A stretch of 11,331 bases of DNA from Acanthamoeba castellanii str. Neff. Lineage: Eukaryota; Discosea; Longamoebia; Acanthamoebidae. Below, piece by piece: positions 8,501-11,331 of the stretch (positions are counted from its first letter, which is position 1; the number at the start of each line of letters is the position of its first letter). The translations under genes and the position numbers were made by a program. The stretch is from the NCBI RefSeq assembly GCF_000313135.1, contig NW_004457456.1, forward strand, positions 3,438 to 14,768. Reading direction: 5' to 3'. Under the pieces are notes generated by a model. That model was not told the origin of the DNA and searched no databases. It saw only the letters and a program-made list of their open reading frames with translations.

Positions 8501-9380
8501 CTAGATTTGCATCCTGCGCTTGATCGCGATCACGCACACCGTCGCAGAGACGATCGTCACGGCAAACACAGCGGCCACGGGCACCGCAACGGCTACGCCG
8601 ATGATGAGGTCCAGGTTGTCGCCGCCTCCACCACCGCCATCCCTGTCAACCAGCAACAGCCCAAAGTCTATCGGGCGCGTGCGCATACCGAGCAGTCCGC
8701 CCTCGCGGCGTTGGCGCTGCCCAAGAGGAACGTGGTCATGCCGACCTGCGGCGCGTCGTCCCAGCGATCGGCGCGCAAACGGCGGATCGATACGCAACCT
8801 GCTCAAACTAGGATGCACGCCTTTGGTGAGCCAACACAAACGCGCGGCAAACGAATAGTTGGTCTCTGTGCGACACATCGCGGTCAGCAGGCGCCACCAG
8901 TCTCAAACGACAAAAAGTAGAGCATGCCGTGCGCGAACCTGTACCGGTGGTGACGAGCCAAAGGTAGCAAACGAATACCCAAGAGTTGCGTTGTTGGCGT
9001 TGTTGGTTGTCGCCCCGAGATGGCAGACGAAGGTGTATGTCGTGGCGGCGCCGACCATCGACCCGTTGTCCGACCCCACTTCCCATCCCGCTGCAGGTTG
9101 GTCGTCGTCGACGTCAGTGACATTCGATCGCGGGCCATGTGCGAGCGCGCGTACCATTGGCGAGGTCGATGGACTGGAGCACGTGCGCCTGTCGAGATCT
9201 CTTCGAGACTCACCAAGCCCAGATCGACCCGCTGCGCTGTTTGCCCTAAGCACACAAAAAACGAAATCGTTAAACCGAGAGGACGCCAGGAACCGGCACG
9301 CGCACCGGGGTACCCGACTGGCTGAGGGCGACCGAGGCAACGGTGAGGTTGAACGCGGCCACGACCGGCATGGGCACGCT
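8501..9380 (-). pseudogene. 3' remnant of a second membrane glycoprotein (frame-broken)
   Basis: Three coding-like blocks lie on the minus strand in different frames. Block 9380-9273 encodes PVVAAFNLTVASVALSQSG and ends at TAA. Block 9130-8939 is rich in N-glycosylation sites (NVT, NGS, NAT) and carries TTYTFVCHLGA and LGYSFATFGSS. Block about 8692-8501 encodes IDFGLLLVDRD, a Gly run, DNLDLIIGVAVAVPV, the rest of a membrane span, IKRRMQI and TAG. The last block resembles the plus-strand neighbour's end (SDNTAVIVGVAVAIPL, then YRRK). A 73-nt GT..AG intron could lie at 8938-8866, but I could not join all blocks into one frame, and no start is visible. A damaged gene fits best; an intact gene with undetected introns or base errors cannot be excluded. 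Confidence 0.5.
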
Positions 9381-10068
9381 CTACTGGACGAACCCTCTCT
9401 TCTTCCGGGTTCGTCGCTTTCGCTCTTTTCCTCTCGCTTTCGCTTTCACACTTGGCTTGATCACTTCCCTGAACTGATGTGTGGTCATCAAAGCAGACGT
9501 GCTTCGCCGCATTCAAGAACAGCCCGCACCTGTTTGTCATGTCTGTGGGCAAGGGCAACCTTGGTACGTGCACCACACACACACATCGCACACGCGTCAC
9601 TCTGTCACACTCACTCACCAGACCGCGCAGAGAATGTGGGAGGCCAGACAACTTCATTGTGAAGGAGTACGTGCCGCAGCCGCAGATTCTAGACAGGGCC
9701 AGCGTGTTCATCTCACACGGCGGCATGGGCGGCATCAGCGAGGCCATGGTGTCCAACGTGCGCTGCCCCTCCCCTCTCCCTTAACATTCCTTGGATTCCA
9801 CCAATTTCAATGCCGTGCGTCTTCAGGTTCCCATGGTGCTCCTCCCGAAGACCATCGAACAGCAGATGAACATGCGCCGTATAGAGGTACGCGCGCACCT
9901 CGGGCCCTATGCCCTCGTGACTCACGCACCTTTTTCTTTTGCTCTGCGTAGGAACTCGGCGCGGGCATGAATCTCGGCTGCCCGGCTGTCGACCGGTTGC
10001 TCGACCCGAAGGTGTCCGCGGCCTACGTCGAGGCCACGCAATCGTGCGAAGAAACTGGAGGGGCCAAG
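9367..10068 (+). pseudogene. UDP-glycosyltransferase (GT1/MGT-like), 3' half only
   Basis: Five in-phase exons, 9367/9370-9408, 9497-9563, 9633-9757, 9827-9886 and 9952-10068, give about 136 residues of a GT1 fold's nucleotide-binding half. In order they read GTLYWTNPLFFR, then TCFAAFKNSPHLFVMSVGKG, then PDNFIVKEYVPQPQIL, the donor-site signature SHGGMGGISEAM, VPMVLLPKTIEQQMNMRRIE and ELGAGMNL. Macrolide-type glycosyltransferases share this order. The acceptor before 9633 must be CAGAG to keep phase. Exon 9952-10068 ends GGAK at a GTACCA donor, but no closing exon follows. Upstream of 9367 the similarity stops and minus-strand coding begins, so the roughly 200-residue acceptor-binding half is absent. 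The exons carry no stops, so loss is recent, or the break lies in the assembly. Confidence 0.75.
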
Positions 10069-10128
10069 GTACCACTTGATTCACCTCTCCCGAGCAGCTG
10101 GCTGGCACGCAACACTGCGCTCACGCAC

Positions 10129-10500
10129 CATCACCAAAGAGGACGAGATCGTCCACCGCGGCAGCCACCAATGCAGCGAGTGGCTGCGAAAGAGACGCGA
10201 GAGTCCAATCGCCCGACGCTGTGCCATAAATGTCCACCACGGCAGAGTAAACCGAACCAGTCCATCCACCAGCGAAAAAGACCCGACCTTGACCTTGGGC
10301 TGAAGCGGCAACCAGGTTATCACGCGCCTGTGAAAGCGAACCAGTGGACCAGGTGTGCGACATGGCATTGTATGCGTCGACCACAGACAACAACGCGCCG
10401 TTGGCATAGCCTCCGGCAAAGAGTGCCAGGTCGCCACCCGAGGCAGACGCCGGCAGGTAGCGAGCGTGCGAGAGCGAAGCGGTCGTCCACTGAGCGTGTG
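10129..10500 (-). pseudogene. Kelch-repeat gene fragment (no start, no end)
   Basis: The minus strand is open from about 10500 to 10121. It encodes two full kelch repeats and part of a third: QWTTASLSHARY with ALFAGGYANGALLSVVDAYN; then TWSTGSLSQARD with VFFAGGWTGSVYSAVVDIY; then DWTLASLSQP with LVLFGDG. Gly-Gly pairs, the Tyr and the Trp are at kelch spacing, so this is part of a beta-propeller. Translation would stop at 10121, but a strong donor GTGCGTGAG begins at 10128, so this is probably an internal exon. No ATG lies upstream before similarity fades near 10500, and the next gene on the plus strand starts 157 bp further on. It may once have been joined to the minus-strand membrane-protein remnant at 8501-9380. 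Confidence 0.65.
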
Positions 10501-10538
10501 ATTCGCGGGAACCGAGGAGCAGAGGACGATGTGAAGAA

Positions 10539-10656
10539 ACGAAGTCTCTTACGAAGTCTCCATAACAAATTCCTTAGGTGGTCCAATAGGAAAGTGTCTC
10601 TCGGAGGTACGATTCTTGTGCTTCTTCAGTACATCTGAACTTCTTAGTCACTCAGC
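10539..10656 (+). promoter_or_regulatory. Upstream region of the 133-residue gene: direct repeat and CCAAT
   Basis: ACGAAGTCTC occurs at 10539-10548 and again at 10551-10560, separated by TT. CCAAT lies at 10583-10587, 70 bp before the ATG. This is a plausible core promoter but nothing more; the CCAAT could be chance. Confidence 0.3.
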
Positions 10657-11180
10657 ATGAAGAAGCTTCTGCGAGGCCAGAGCAAGACTGAGGTCAGTAA
10701 GGCCCCTGCCGGTGCCACGCTGACAGAAACTGAAGCGGATACCTACGTGCTGCAAACTCAAGGTAACATAACCAAACTTATTATTATTATTGAAGCTCGC
10801 CCAGCTGGATGACATTCTCCTGTTATGTTGTTGACGTCTGAAAAATAAAAAAAAACAAAGAGGGGAAGTGGGTTTTCAGCCCAGAGCACTACCCGGCGGT
10901 CATCAAATGCGATGGGTCGGGGCGAGAGACCGCCATTCGGCTGCGGCCCACCCGGCCTGTCCTCATCCTCTCCACCAATGGAGGTGGGACTCTCTACTAC
11001 GAGTCCCTCTACACGTTTGATGCTGTTCTTCGCACAGAGACCTTCGACACCGTGATCCTATTCGGGATGAGAGAGCCGCGGATCAAGCCCCTGCAGTTGG
11101 AGATAGAAGAGAAGATCAACGACCTCTGGGCTAAGTGTCACACAATGCAGCAGGCTGCAAGCAGCAAGGCTGGCTCTTGA
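10657..11180 (+). CDS. Small hypothetical protein, possibly PH/PTB-like fold
   Basis: Exons 10657-10762 and 10885-11180 join to 133 residues. The 122-nt intron has donor AAG|GTAACA. Two acceptors lie close together: TTTTCAG at 10879 breaks the frame, and CCCAG at 10884 keeps it. The N-terminus (MKKLLRGQSK) is basic and has no signal peptide. Residues about 34-95 alternate polar and hydrophobic residues like a beta-sandwich (YPAVIKCDGSG, AIRLRPTRPVLILS, LYYESLYTFDAVL, DTVILFG). A likely helix follows (LEIEEKINDLWAKC) with a short polar tail. A run of strands capped by a C-terminal helix is the outline of PH, PTB and FERM-F3 domains, but I recognise no specific family. It is probably cytosolic. 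Codon use matches the neighbouring genes. Confidence 0.65.
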
Positions 11181-11331
11181 ACCACAAAAAAAAAGAAGAA
11201 AGTGAGTGTACTTTTGTAATTCCTTTTGCAAAACTAGTCAAACTGCCAATCCCAAGATGCAGAGTGGTACAATGATGCACATCACCTTGTCACTGTCAGA
11301 TACAACTGCCATGAGACATCATCATCAGCTG
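11181..11331. other. 3' flank, nothing recognised
   Basis: The stop codon is followed by an A-rich run (11185-11200) and TTTTGTAATTCCTTTTGC, probably the 3' UTR of the preceding gene. I see no coding signal on either strand up to the window edge. Confidence 0.4.

Noticed and set aside
8884..9756. 290-codon minus-strand ORF
   Set aside because: It crosses the antisense of clear glycosyltransferase exons and shows no family pattern over most of its length. Only a short stretch near its 3' end looks coding.
1..11331. CAGCTG at both window ends
   Set aside because: A 6-bp palindrome at both edges could reflect how the window was cut or chance. It supports no terminal repeat, since the sequence beside it differs.
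1..11331. CRISPR array, tRNA, rRNA, transposase or viral genes
   Set aside because: I saw no regular spacer array, tRNA-like cloverleaf, rRNA core or mobile-element protein. The simple repeats are microsatellites in introns.

Overview
This window looks like nuclear DNA of a GC-rich, intron-dense amoebozoan. Acanthamoeba is my best guess: gene packing is tight, introns are mostly 65-125 nt with GT..AG ends, and third codon positions are G/C-rich. That assignment rests on style and has not been checked by a search.

Layout. (1) Positions 1-119, minus strand: the first 39 codons of an F-box protein that runs off the left edge. (2) Positions 120-262: a short divergent promoter region, with a perfect 11-bp inverted repeat at the F-box start codon. 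(3) Positions 263-5838, plus: a complete 21-exon gene for a eukaryotic type IIA DNA topoisomerase of about 1278 residues. It has all catalytic motifs, an Arg/Ala/Ser-rich N-terminal extension resembling a mitochondrial presequence, and no C-terminal regulatory/nuclear-localisation domain. The reading frame is one base short in a GGG run at 742-744. (4) Positions 6073-8377, plus: a three-exon gene for a type I membrane glycoprotein with a signal peptide, a seven-bladed RCC1-type propeller, a Ser/Pro linker, a second ectodomain, one membrane span and a short tail.

(5) Positions 8501-10500: a patchwork of three incomplete genes with no complete gene between them. These are the 3' part of another membrane glycoprotein (minus strand, frame-broken), the 3' half of a GT1-family glycosyltransferase (plus strand, five clean exons but no N-terminal half), and a kelch-repeat fragment (minus strand, no start, ending at a good splice donor). 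The glycosyltransferase piece lies antisense between the two minus-strand pieces, as if it had landed in or replaced the middle of one kelch/membrane gene.

(6) Positions 10657-11180, plus: a small two-exon gene for a 133-residue protein of unknown function, perhaps a PH/PTB-like fold. The last 150 bases hold nothing I can call.

The genes do not form a pathway. The two most interesting points are the candidate mitochondrial topoisomerase II and the mosaic of truncated genes at 8.5-10.5 kb.
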